From positions 1-16,114 of the forward strand of contig CASEEB010000195.1 of the NCBI GenBank assembly GCA_949286815.1: a stretch of 16,114 bases of DNA. The letters run 5' to 3'. Positions 7,422 through 14,415 of this stretch are shown here, one piece after another. The first letter of the stretch is position 1. Every line of letters begins with the position of its first letter. A program made the position numbers and the translations under genes. The notes under the pieces are model-generated. The model was not told the DNA's origin. It ran no database searches and saw only the letters and a list, made by a program, of their open reading frames with translations. This DNA comes from an uncultured Eubacteriales bacterium (lineage in GTDB: Bacteria; Bacillota; Clostridia; Oscillospirales; CAG-272).

Positions 7422-8957
7422 ATGAAGAAAATCATAGCCGCGGCGCTTATACTTTGTACGCTTTGCTCAATGGCTGTCCCCACTTTTGCGGCCGCAGACG
7501 AAAACACAACCGAGGAGGTCACGCAAATGAACCTTTACAGATACGGTCTGCATGTGGAAGAAGACGGCACGATTACTCTTGAGGGCAAACCTTTTTACGC
7601 GTTCGGTCTGAATTATTTCGGAGCCTTTACCCATTATGTGGACGGCACGACACCTGACCCGCAGACATTTATCGACGGACTTGCCGGCGTCGCCGAGCAC
7701 AATATACCGTTTGTAAGATTTCCGCTGTGCGGATACTATCCGAACTATTACGATATGTTCGACGAGGACCCCGAAGCCATTCTGAACATGATGCAAGAGG
7801 TGCTTGACGAAGCGCAGAAAAATAAAATAGGAGTCATTGTCTCACTGTTATGGTGGGACGCGGCGCTGCCGGAACATGTAGGGGAAAAACGCTCGGACAT
7901 GGGGCGCGCTGACAGCAAAACCCTTGAATACGCAAAATATTATGTATCCACAATTGTCAAACGATTTGCCGACCATCCCGCGGTATGGGGATGGGAGATA
8001 GGAAACGAGTACAACCTCACCGCTGACCTCTGCGACAAAAATTTCAAGGATTATCTCTGGGCTGACGGACTTCCCGGCTTCAGCGACACCGAAAAGAACG
8101 GCTTTGATTATTTCACTTCCGAGGAAATGGTATTTTATTTTACGGAGCTTGCAAACGTTATACGTCAGTATGACAAATACAGAATGATTACCACAGGAAA
8201 CAGTGAGATGAGAGCGTCGGCGTGGTCGATGCATCAGGCGACCCGCAGAATAAACACGAAAGACCACACCTGGAATATAGATTGGTCTGCCGACTCCTAC
8301 AACCAATTCATAAAGGCGGTCACATACTACACACCCGACCCTATCGACACGATTTCTTTTCATCTGCAATTCGGGACTGCCGGTAGCAGCGAGCCCTCAT
8401 ACCTGTTTACGGTTGACCGCTTCGGGAACAGCGAGCTCTCCTGTCTCGATTACTTCAAGGCATACGTAGACGCGGCAAAGCAGTCTGGAAAAGCCTTGTA
8501 TTTCGGTGAATTCGGAGACTTTTTGGATATGGAAAGCGCCGAGGATTGCCCCGAAAAATTCCGTCAGGTAGCCGAATGGGTACATGAGGCGGGTATACAA
8601 ATCGCCTCACTTTGGCAGTTCCAGGACTATACCGATTCCGGAACCGCCGCCAAAAAGCTTGACGTACTCTCGGAATTAAACCTTGAGCTTGTAGCCGACG
8701 GTTCTCAGGATGTAAGCGCGGCGTGGGAACCTCATGAGAAAAAGGAGCCGATAACCGACGCGGGTGAAGAAACTTCTGCCGGCGAGGAATCGGTTAATAC
8801 GGAAAGCGGATCGTCAAACCAAGAAGAAAGCTCGGACAACGGAGCCGATACGAAGGGATGTAAGTCCTCTGTCGGTATAAGCGCGACGGCGTGCGTCTCT
8901 TCAGCCGTCCTTGGCGGCGCTATTGCAGTAAAACGCAAAAAAAGAAAAAATCAATAA
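7422..8957 (+). CDS. Secreted, surface-anchored GH5-like glycoside hydrolase
   Basis: The 511-residue protein starts with a signal peptide (basic MKK, hydrophobic 4-20, cleavage probably after TFAAA near 25). The catalytic barrel spans about 40-430 and shows clan GH-A landmarks: VRF with Arg99, acid/base Glu196 in WEIGNEYN, His314 in ISFHL, nucleophile Glu363 in YFGEFGDF and Trp398 in SLWQF. GH5 relatives are beta-mannanases and cellulases, so a beta-linked plant polysaccharide is the likely target; the exact substrate cannot be read. A Ser/Glu/Gly-rich linker (about 436-478) leads to Gly479-Cys480, a hydrophobic helix (483-503) and a basic tail (KRKKRKNQ), which looks like a C-terminal sorting or anchoring signal. 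ATG 7422 has AAAGGAG (7408-7414) at the right distance. It is transcribed alone. Confidence 0.85.
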   Translation: MKKIIAAALILCTLCSMAVPTFAAADENTTEEVTQMNLYRYGLHVEEDGTITLEGKPFYAFGLNYFGAFTHYVDGTTPDPQTFIDGLAGVAEHNIPFVRFPLCGYYPNYYDMFDEDPEAILNMMQEVLDEAQKNKIGVIVSLLWWDAALPEHVGEKRSDMGRADSKTLEYAKYYVSTIVKRFADHPAVWGWEIGNEYNLTADLCDKNFKDYLWADGLPGFSDTEKNGFDYFTSEEMVFYFTELANVIRQYDKYRMITTGNSEMRASAWSMHQATRRINTKDHTWNIDWSADSYNQFIKAVTYYTPDPIDTISFHLQFGTAGSSEPSYLFTVDRFGNSELSCLDYFKAYVDAAKQSGKALYFGEFGDFLDMESAEDCPEKFRQVAEWVHEAGIQIASLWQFQDYTDSGTAAKKLDVLSELNLELVADGSQDVSAAWEPHEKKEPITDAGEETSAGEESVNTESGSSNQEESSDNGADTKGCKSSVGISATACVSSAVLGGAIAVKRKKRKNQ

Positions 8958-9002
8958 GGATACATATACATTTCGTTTATATACTAAGCCTGTGCAAGAT
9001 AT

Positions 9003-9017
9003 GTTGTCAATGACAAC
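9003..9017. repeat. Perfect 7-1-7 palindrome, possible operator
   Basis: GTTGTCA-A-TGACAAC is a perfect inverted repeat with a one-base centre, 45 bases after the GH5-like stop. The tight spacing suits binding of a dimeric repressor better than an RNA hairpin. A weak promoter-like pair overlaps it: TTGTCA (9005-9010), 17 bases, TTATAG. Confidence 0.5.
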
Positions 9018-9040
9018 TTGATTTTCTTATAGTATAAGGT

Positions 9041-9078
9041 AGGGTGAAGGTACTTTTGTCGGTATCTTCGCCCTTTTT
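9041..9078 (+). terminator. Intrinsic terminator after the GH5-like gene
   Basis: AGGGTGAAGGTAC (9041-9053) pairs with GTATCTTCGCCCT (9062-9074) over 13 positions, two of them G-U pairs, with an eight-base loop and a TTTTT tail ending at 9078. It lies about 85 bases after the stop codon at 8957. The following bases up to the cassette promoter at 9187 hold no convincing gene, only a possible 24-codon reading frame at 9135-9209. Confidence 0.8.
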
Positions 9079-9186
9079 ACGTCTAATCATTTGTAACACT
9101 TTAAGTTATCAAAGGGAGAGGATAATTATTTTCTATGATTCATGAGTTTTCGGAGAAAAAATTATATCTATATTTCAGCAAATATA

Positions 9187-9223
9187 TTGACACGGAAAAG
9201 AAATCGTAGTATAATTTATTATA
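9187..9223 (+). promoter_or_regulatory. Perfect sigma-A promoter of the AbrB-ABC operon with a palindrome on the -10
   Basis: TTGACA (9187-9192), 17 bases, TATAAT (9210-9215): both hexamers match the consensus exactly. The -10 is the left half of an inverted repeat TATAAT-TT-ATTATA (9210-9223). A protein bound there would cover the -10 and the likely start of transcription. The first gene of the operon encodes an AbrB-type DNA-binding protein, so autoregulation at this site is a reasonable but untested idea. Confidence 0.85.
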
Positions 9224-9254
9224 CAAATCATACTTTTGCGAAGGAGTGATTATT

Positions 9255-9470
9255 TTGACAAAACCAAAGGGAAAATATGCCTGGACTGCTACGGTGGGCG
9301 AAAAGGGACAAATTGTTATACCGAAGCAAGCAAGAGAATTATTCAATATTAAACCGGGAGATACATTAGTGCTTTTAGGCGATGAGAAGCGAGGAATTGC
9401 AATTCCTCCGAAAGCAATGTTCTCACAGTTTGCGACCGCTATATTTGAAACCGCTGAGGAGGACGAATGA
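9255..9470 (+). CDS. AbrB/MazE/SpoVT-family transcriptional regulator
   Basis: A 71-residue protein whose residues 9-53 form one SpoVT-AbrB swapped-hairpin DNA-binding domain; TATVGEKGQIVIPKQAR and the following NIKPGDTLVLLGDE are the family hallmarks. Such proteins dimerise and bind AT-rich operators. The start is taken as TTG 9255, eight bases after AAGGAG (9241-9246); the GTG at 9246 overlaps that ribosome binding site and cannot serve as start. The last codons overlap the ABC ATPase start in an ATGA junction, so the two are translationally coupled. The same gene order (AbrB-like, ATPase, permease) recurs in Clostridia, which supports a role as local regulator of the transporter. An antitoxin role is unlikely because no toxin gene adjoins it. 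Confidence 0.85.
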   Translation: MTKPKGKYAWTATVGEKGQIVIPKQARELFNIKPGDTLVLLGDEKRGIAIPPKAMFSQFATAIFETAEEDE

Positions 9471-10189
9471 AGACGCTTTGCAATGTTAAAAATTTAAGTA
9501 AATCGTACCCATCTTTTTCGCTGTCTGACATTTCTTTTAAGTTAAACGCCGGAACAATTACAGGTTTTATCGGCAGAAACGGAGCGGGCAAAACGACAAC
9601 GATAAAATCCATTTTAGGACTTGTTCACCCCGATTGCGGTGAAATTAATTATTTTGATTTGCCTTTTTCGGAGAACGAGAGGAAAATTAAGCAACGCATC
9701 GGTTTTTCTACAGGCATGGTCAACTATTATCCGAAAAAAAAAATAAAGAATATTGTTGCTATAACGAAAACCTTTTATAAAAATTGGGATGAAAACACAT
9801 ACCAAAAAAATCTGAAACTTTTTTCACTCGATGAAAATAAGATGCCTTGCGAGCTTTCCGAGGGGATGAAAGTAAAATTCAACCTTCTTCTCGCTCTTTC
9901 GCATAGGGCGGAAATCTTAATTTTTGACGAACCGACAAGCGGACTTGACCCGTTTTCCAGAGATGAACTTCTCGAACTATTTATAGAACTAAAAAACAGA
10001 GGTGTAGCGGTACTGTTTTCAACACACATTACCTCGGATATAGAAAAATGTGCCGATGTTATTATGTACATCCGAAAAGGAAAACTCATTACCGACTGCA
10101 CTAAGGGTGAATTTTGTGAGCATTACTGCAAAGACGGAGAAACTTTGGAAGAAACTATATTACGAATGGAAAAGGAAGAGAAAGTATGA
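9467..10189 (+). CDS. ABC transporter ATP-binding protein (ABC-2 exporter type)
   Basis: A 240-residue nucleotide-binding subunit with Walker A GRNGAGKTT (36-44), a signature reading LSEGM (130-134) instead of LSGGQ, Walker B ILIFDE (150-155), the D-loop SGLD (158-161) and the switch His187 in STHITSD. The usual Q-loop glutamine after IGF (78-80) is not apparent, as in other members of the YtrB/BcrA-like subgroup. It should power export through the permease encoded next; the substrate is unknown, antimicrobial peptides or lipids being typical for the group. AGGAGG (9457-9462) lies four bases before the ATG, inside the regulator gene. Codons 89-93 contain a run of ten A (9734-9743), a possible slippage site. 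The gene looks richer in A and T than the glycosidase genes around it. Confidence 0.93.
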   Translation: MKTLCNVKNLSKSYPSFSLSDISFKLNAGTITGFIGRNGAGKTTTIKSILGLVHPDCGEINYFDLPFSENERKIKQRIGFSTGMVNYYPKKKIKNIVAITKTFYKNWDENTYQKNLKLFSLDENKMPCELSEGMKVKFNLLLALSHRAEILIFDEPTSGLDPFSRDELLELFIELKNRGVAVLFSTHITSDIEKCADVIMYIRKGKLITDCTKGEFCEHYCKDGETLEETILRMEKEEKV

Positions 10190-10839
10190 GAAAACTATTA
10201 AAAAAAGAGATTAAACTTGCGGCTTCTCCCCTTTCGTACATATTTATCATGTTTGGATTAATGGCATTTATACCCGGTTATCCTATACTTGTCGGCTCAT
10301 TTTTCGTCTGCCTCGGACTGTTTCAGTCGTTTCAATGCGCAAGAGAAGCAAATGACATTACCTATACTGCGCTTTTGTCAGTTGCTAAGAGTGATATAGT
10401 AAAGGCAAAATATGTGTTTTGCATTGTGATCGAATTTTGTTATTTTGTATTGACATCAATACCCGTATTGGTTCGTATGACACTATTGTCGGAGATTGCC
10501 GTATATAGAAATAATGCACTGATGAACGCAAATCTTGTATATCTTGGCTTTGTACTGCTGATTTTAGGATTATTTAATCTGATATTTGTCGGCGGTTTTT
10601 TCAAGACAGCCTATAAATTTGCCAAACCTTTTGTTATTTTCACTGTTGTTGCCTTTTTAGTCGTAGTCATTGGAGAAACACTTTTTCACATTCCAGTGCT
10701 ATCAGCTTTGAATGCATTTGGATTTACGAACATTGTTTTGCAAGTGATTGTATTTCTGACAGGCATAGTTTTATTTTCGTTGTTGACAGCAATTTCTATA
10801 CATCGGTCAATAAAAAATTTTGAGCAGATTGATTTGTAA
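10186..10839 (+). CDS. ABC-2 type transporter permease
   Basis: A 217-residue, very hydrophobic protein with about six membrane helices (near 14-30, 32-47, 79-100, 117-137, 147-165 and 181-203) and a short basic N-terminus, MRKLLKKEIKLA. The loop YTALLSVAKSDIVKAKYVF (62-80) matches the conserved cytoplasmic segment of small bacterial ABC-2 permeases (ABC2_membrane_5 type), which pair with the kind of ATPase encoded just upstream. It would form the transmembrane channel as a dimer. Start and upstream stop overlap as ATGA (10186-10189), so production is coupled to the ATPase. The terminator at 10911-10946 closes the operon. What it transports cannot be told from the sequence. Confidence 0.88.
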   Translation: MRKLLKKEIKLAASPLSYIFIMFGLMAFIPGYPILVGSFFVCLGLFQSFQCAREANDITYTALLSVAKSDIVKAKYVFCIVIEFCYFVLTSIPVLVRMTLLSEIAVYRNNALMNANLVYLGFVLLILGLFNLIFVGGFFKTAYKFAKPFVIFTVVAFLVVVIGETLFHIPVLSALNAFGFTNIVLQVIVFLTGIVLFSLLTAISIHRSIKNFEQIDL

Positions 10840-10910
10840 TGTAATACTATGTTTGAAATTAAACTGAAAAATAAAAATCTGTCCTCTCAATATTAAAAAT
10901 AAATAAGTAT

Positions 10911-10946
10911 GCCGCCGTTATAAGTAACACCATAACGGCGGCTTTT
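10911..10946 (+). terminator. Intrinsic terminator of the AbrB-ABC operon
   Basis: GCCGCCGTTAT (10911-10921) pairs perfectly with ATAACGGCGGC (10932-10942), with a 10-base loop and a TTTT tail on the plus strand. The stretch from here to 11116 contains no gene or RNA that can be recognised, and no clear terminator for the minus-strand gene that ends at 11117. Confidence 0.88.
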
Positions 10947-11116
10947 CAATGCCTATCGTCTAATTATTGTCAAAGTTGTTGTATTTAGGGTGTTTCTGAT
11001 TGTTACTTCTTTAATATCACTACAAATGTTTTAGCACCCTTTGTTTTTCACGTGCTTAACGGTGGTTGTCAGTTAAAAAATTTGGGAAGATCGGATTATA
11101 TTAAAGTTCAAACTTA

Positions 11117-13264
11117 TTAATAAAGTGCCCTGTATAAAGTAAGCATATCGTCCTCGCCGACCGCCTCGTTTGCAATTACCACAAGAGAATCGGAATAGGA
11201 AACGGTTTTACCGCAAAACTTCAGCAAATCCGCTATGTTCACATACTCAACACCGTAATGATTGAAAACTTTACTCTCTCCGACATCAAGACCAATAACC
11301 TCATCCGCGAAAGCTTTCGGAACATACATTCCGTCTTCGTCTCCGGCGAAAATCACCTTAGTGCTTGTAGAGTCAAGCATTACCATCTTGCCGTTCGCAA
11401 AAGCGTTGTACGAACCCGCCTTGAGTACGATCATATCATCGCTCAGAACCGACGGAATTTCAATTTCCGTCTCTGCCGTGGTGTAGCGATAGTTGAATCT
11501 GTCATTCGGAGCCGCGTCTCCCATATCCAGAAACTTCATAATGTCACCGTCATCCACCGAGTTGTCCGCCCATTTGAAATCAAAAGTCTCTCCTATTCCG
11601 AGCAAAGACGCGTCTGCCTTTATCTGAATATATTTGCCGCTGACACTGTACTCGGCGCTGCCCACCTGCTCGGTTGCCCAACTGTTGTCAACAAATTTCA
11701 TAATCGAACATGTGCCGCCGTCACGGGTACGGTTCAGAACATAATCATATCCGTACCACCCGGTCTCGGCGTTACAGTCAACATCAATAAACAGGTTCAT
11801 CCAATTTGTACCCTCGGGCGCCGTAATATCCTCCGCGCAGCGGGCATAGAAGAACAGATCATTTCCGTTTTTGGAAACCTTACAAACCTCAAAATCATTT
11901 CTTCCGCTGTCGTTTGTATAGTGTATCTGTCCTACATATGACATAGAATCTCTCGCCGCCGTATCTCCTACATAGTCGCGGTATTCGGGTCCGACACCGT
12001 CCCACTGCGACTCAGGCGCGCTCATATCTATGGGTCTCTGACCAAAAGCCGCGAGCGCCCTTCTTGCCCCCTTATACTTACGGATATTCCGCGCCATCTG
12101 ATAGTAATAATTGTCGTTATAATAACCCTTTACCGGCTCAATATCTCTGGAAAATTCGGGGTTGAACGCGTCGACATAATAGTGCCTGGTCCACTTGTCG
12201 TCATCCGTGACCTTATACGTATTCGCTATGGTCTGACCTACCGCCGGGCCTGCTTCCCATCTGCCTGCCCACCATTCATTCCAACCGGTGATCATAATCA
12301 TTCCGGGATCCTGTGATATCGCGTAGTCAAACTGCTCCTCGAAAGCGTATCCCTTGCCGGACGACTCGTCTACGAGCGAAAATCCGAAATCATTTTTGGT
12401 TTTGTTGTCAGGCTGCTTACCGTTATGAAAACTTCTTCCGGCATTGGTTCCGTATCCTCCGTTTACCCAGAATCCGCTCATGACAATCATCTGCTCAACC
12501 TTACCGTCCGGGGATTTTCCGGCTCCCTGGGGATACAGATCCGCCCAAGGCCAACAGTTTCTGCCGTCCGACTCACTGTACCAATTGTCCTTTGAATTTG
12601 CCCAGCTCTGTCTGCGTGTGAAAAACGCGCGAATATCTTCCGGCACATTTTTCCATGTCTCATCCGGCACGAGAATAACCGGTTTTCCGTCATGCATATA
12701 CCACATGTCTTTAAACCGTCCGACAGAATATATGTTTTTCCACAAAGCCATAACCGACTTATACGCCGGAGCCGCTGAGGGATTCTTTTCATCATACGTG
12801 GGATTGCCGCAGTTGAACATGATATCCGGGGTTTTATATCCCTCGTCCCTCATCTTTGACCATACCGTAAGCACGGTTTCAAGGTTGTGTTCATATATAA
12901 GCCCGTTTGTAGTATCGAAAAACACAAAGTCAATTCCCGCCGCGGTCAGCTGATACGCGTGTTTGCGAATAACCCATTCGTCATCCGAATTATAATATCC
13001 GAAATAAGGCTCCGCCCAATAATGCGCAAAACCGAGAGGTCCCTTCTGTAATTCCTCAATAAGCGCGTCCGAACCGCCCTGCTTATACGCAAGCGAGTGA
13101 TTGTATATCTTTCCGTCTCCGGCATGATTTATTCTGTCATGCCATAGAAAATAAAATATTCCCGCTTTTCTGTTTTTTACAGCAGGATTTTCAAAGCCCA
13201 CTGTTCTGCCCTCATCGTCAACACTTATCCAAGTATCGGCGAAAACATCCTTAGAGTTATACAT
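11117..13264 (-). CDS. GH99/GH71-like glycoside hydrolase with CBM9-like and copper-amine-oxidase-N-like domains
   Basis: A 715-residue protein. The N-terminal part (about 1-400) resembles the GH99/GH71/WbsX barrel group: KDVFADTW (5-12), GIFYFLWHD (35-43), the strand FVFFDTTNG (113-121) and MITGWNEWWAG (324-334), where Glu330 is a candidate catalytic residue. Residues about 440-600 look like a CBM9/DOMON-type sugar-binding domain (WMNLFIDVDCNAETGWYGYDY). The last 105 resemble a copper amine oxidase N-terminal (stalk) domain. No signal peptide is visible, odd for a protein with such surface-type modules. ATG 13264 is chosen because GGAGG (13273-13277) lies eight bases upstream; the GTG at 13271-13273 overlaps that site. 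It follows the aldo/keto reductase by 152 bases and may have its own promoter. The substrate is unknown; mannose- or glucose-based glycans suit the relatives. Confidence 0.65.
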   Translation of the reverse strand: MYNSKDVFADTWISVDDEGRTVGFENPAVKNRKAGIFYFLWHDRINHAGDGKIYNHSLAYKQGGSDALIEELQKGPLGFAHYWAEPYFGYYNSDDEWVIRKHAYQLTAAGIDFVFFDTTNGLIYEHNLETVLTVWSKMRDEGYKTPDIMFNCGNPTYDEKNPSAAPAYKSVMALWKNIYSVGRFKDMWYMHDGKPVILVPDETWKNVPEDIRAFFTRRQSWANSKDNWYSESDGRNCWPWADLYPQGAGKSPDGKVEQMIVMSGFWVNGGYGTNAGRSFHNGKQPDNKTKNDFGFSLVDESSGKGYAFEEQFDYAISQDPGMIMITGWNEWWAGRWEAGPAVGQTIANTYKVTDDDKWTRHYYVDAFNPEFSRDIEPVKGYYNDNYYYQMARNIRKYKGARRALAAFGQRPIDMSAPESQWDGVGPEYRDYVGDTAARDSMSYVGQIHYTNDSGRNDFEVCKVSKNGNDLFFYARCAEDITAPEGTNWMNLFIDVDCNAETGWYGYDYVLNRTRDGGTCSIMKFVDNSWATEQVGSAEYSVSGKYIQIKADASLLGIGETFDFKWADNSVDDGDIMKFLDMGDAAPNDRFNYRYTTAETEIEIPSVLSDDMIVLKAGSYNAFANGKMVMLDSTSTKVIFAGDEDGMYVPKAFADEVIGLDVGESKVFNHYGVEYVNIADLLKFCGKTVSYSDSLVVIANEAVGEDDMLTLYRALY

Positions 13265-13416
13265 ATCTGACACCTCCGTTTTCTGTTTTATATTTTTACT
13301 ATCTCACATTAAATAATCTGTTTTAAAAAATATGCGGATATTTATTCTAAAAGCCCCGCCTTCGGCCGACGTACCGCTTCCCGACCGATAAAATATTTTT
13401 CGGTGCCGTATTGTTT

Positions 13417-14409
13417 TTATTCAGAGCATATAAGGTCAATTGCTTCAAGTTCTTCCTTACTGAGAGGGCTGCCGGTCCGGACACCCAGATCATCGATTAT
13501 CTGCTCGCTTTTGGAAGCGCCTATAAGCACGCTTGTGACGTCGCCGTCCTTAAGCACCCATTTAAGCGCCATTCTCGCCAAGGTCTCTCCCCGCTCCGAC
13601 GCAAGCCCATTTAACTGTCTGACTTTTCTCAAAACGTCATCCTGTATTGAATTTTTATTCAGGAATCTTCCGTCCGTCATTACCCTGCTGTCCGACGGAA
13701 TACCGTCAATGTAACGGTTTGTCAAAATGCCCTGAGCCAACGGACAAAAGCAAATAAGCCCCTTTCCGAGTTTTCTCGAAGTTTCTTTTACCCCGTTAAA
13801 CTCAATACCGCGGTTGAGAATATTATACGGGTTTTGATTTATAACATACGGACATTTAAGCTCATCGAGAATTTTGCACGCCTTTTCCATCAGAAAACCG
13901 TCATAGTTTGACAGCCCAACATACAGCGCTTTCCCGCTCTTTACTATCGAGTCAAGCGCGCCCATGGTCTCCTCAAGCGGAGTGTCAGGGTCGGGACGGT
14001 GATGATAAAAAATGTCTACATATTCAAGACCCAACCTCCTGAGGCTCTGGTCTAAACTCGCAATAAGATATTTGCGGCTTCCGTGGTCTCCGTAAGGTCC
14101 CTGCCACATATCGTAGCCCGCCTTTGTGCTGATGATAAGCTCGTCACGGTAAGCCGACATCTCTTCCCTTAAAATTCTGCCGAGATTCTTTTCCGCGCTT
14201 CCGGGCTGCGGTCCGTAATTATTTGCCAGGTCAAAATGAGTAATTCCCCTGTCAAACGCGGTAAAGCACATTTTTTTCATGTTTTCAAAATTTGCCGTAT
14301 CCCCGAAATTGTGCCAGAATCCGAGTGAAACCACCGGCAACTTCAGCCCGCTTTTCCCACATCGGTTATATTGAATATCCGTATATCTTCCTTCGTTTGC
14401 TCTGTACAT
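13417..14409 (-). CDS. Aldo/keto reductase, YghZ (L-glyceraldehyde 3-phosphate reductase) type
   Basis: A 330-residue cytoplasmic NADPH-dependent reductase of full family length. The catalytic tetrad is visible: Asp60 (HFDLANNYG), Tyr65, Lys96 (ISTKAGYD) and His137 (IFYHHRPDPD). The YGPQPGSAEKNLGRIL block (65-80), MWQGPYGDHGSRKYL (101-115) and LIGASKSEQI near the NADPH phosphate site are typical of E. coli YghZ and the KCNAB-like AKR14 group. E. coli YghZ reduces L-glyceraldehyde 3-phosphate and methylglyoxal. Here the gene sits only six bases after a glycosidase, with its ribosome binding site overlapping that stop codon, so a role on sugars released by the operon's hydrolases is plausible. 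The true substrate is not shown by sequence. Confidence 0.88.
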   Translation of the reverse strand: MYRANEGRYTDIQYNRCGKSGLKLPVVSLGFWHNFGDTANFENMKKMCFTAFDRGITHFDLANNYGPQPGSAEKNLGRILREEMSAYRDELIISTKAGYDMWQGPYGDHGSRKYLIASLDQSLRRLGLEYVDIFYHHRPDPDTPLEETMGALDSIVKSGKALYVGLSNYDGFLMEKACKILDELKCPYVINQNPYNILNRGIEFNGVKETSRKLGKGLICFCPLAQGILTNRYIDGIPSDSRVMTDGRFLNKNSIQDDVLRKVRQLNGLASERGETLARMALKWVLKDGDVTSVLIGASKSEQIIDDLGVRTGSPLSKEELEAIDLICSE

Positions 14410-14415
14410 ATAGCC

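Noticed and set aside
7848..8369. Minus-strand frame of 173 codons inside the GH5-like gene
   Set aside because: It is antisense to the catalytic barrel, whose motifs are intact, and has no ribosome binding site or recognisable family.
9246..9254. GTG start for the AbrB-like regulator
   Set aside because: The GTG overlaps the AAGGAG ribosome binding site; TTG 9255 is eight bases downstream of it.
12444..12953. Plus-strand frame of 169 codons inside the GH99-like gene
   Set aside because: It is the mirror of a well-conserved coding region, with no start signals and no motif.
13330..13416. Stem-loop ACCGA...TCGGT (13384-13404) plus GC-rich stretch as a terminator between the reductase and the GH99-like gene
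   Set aside because: The stem is not followed by a T-run on the minus strand, and the GC-rich part (13353-13385) forms only a three-base-pair hairpin. Read-through cannot be excluded.
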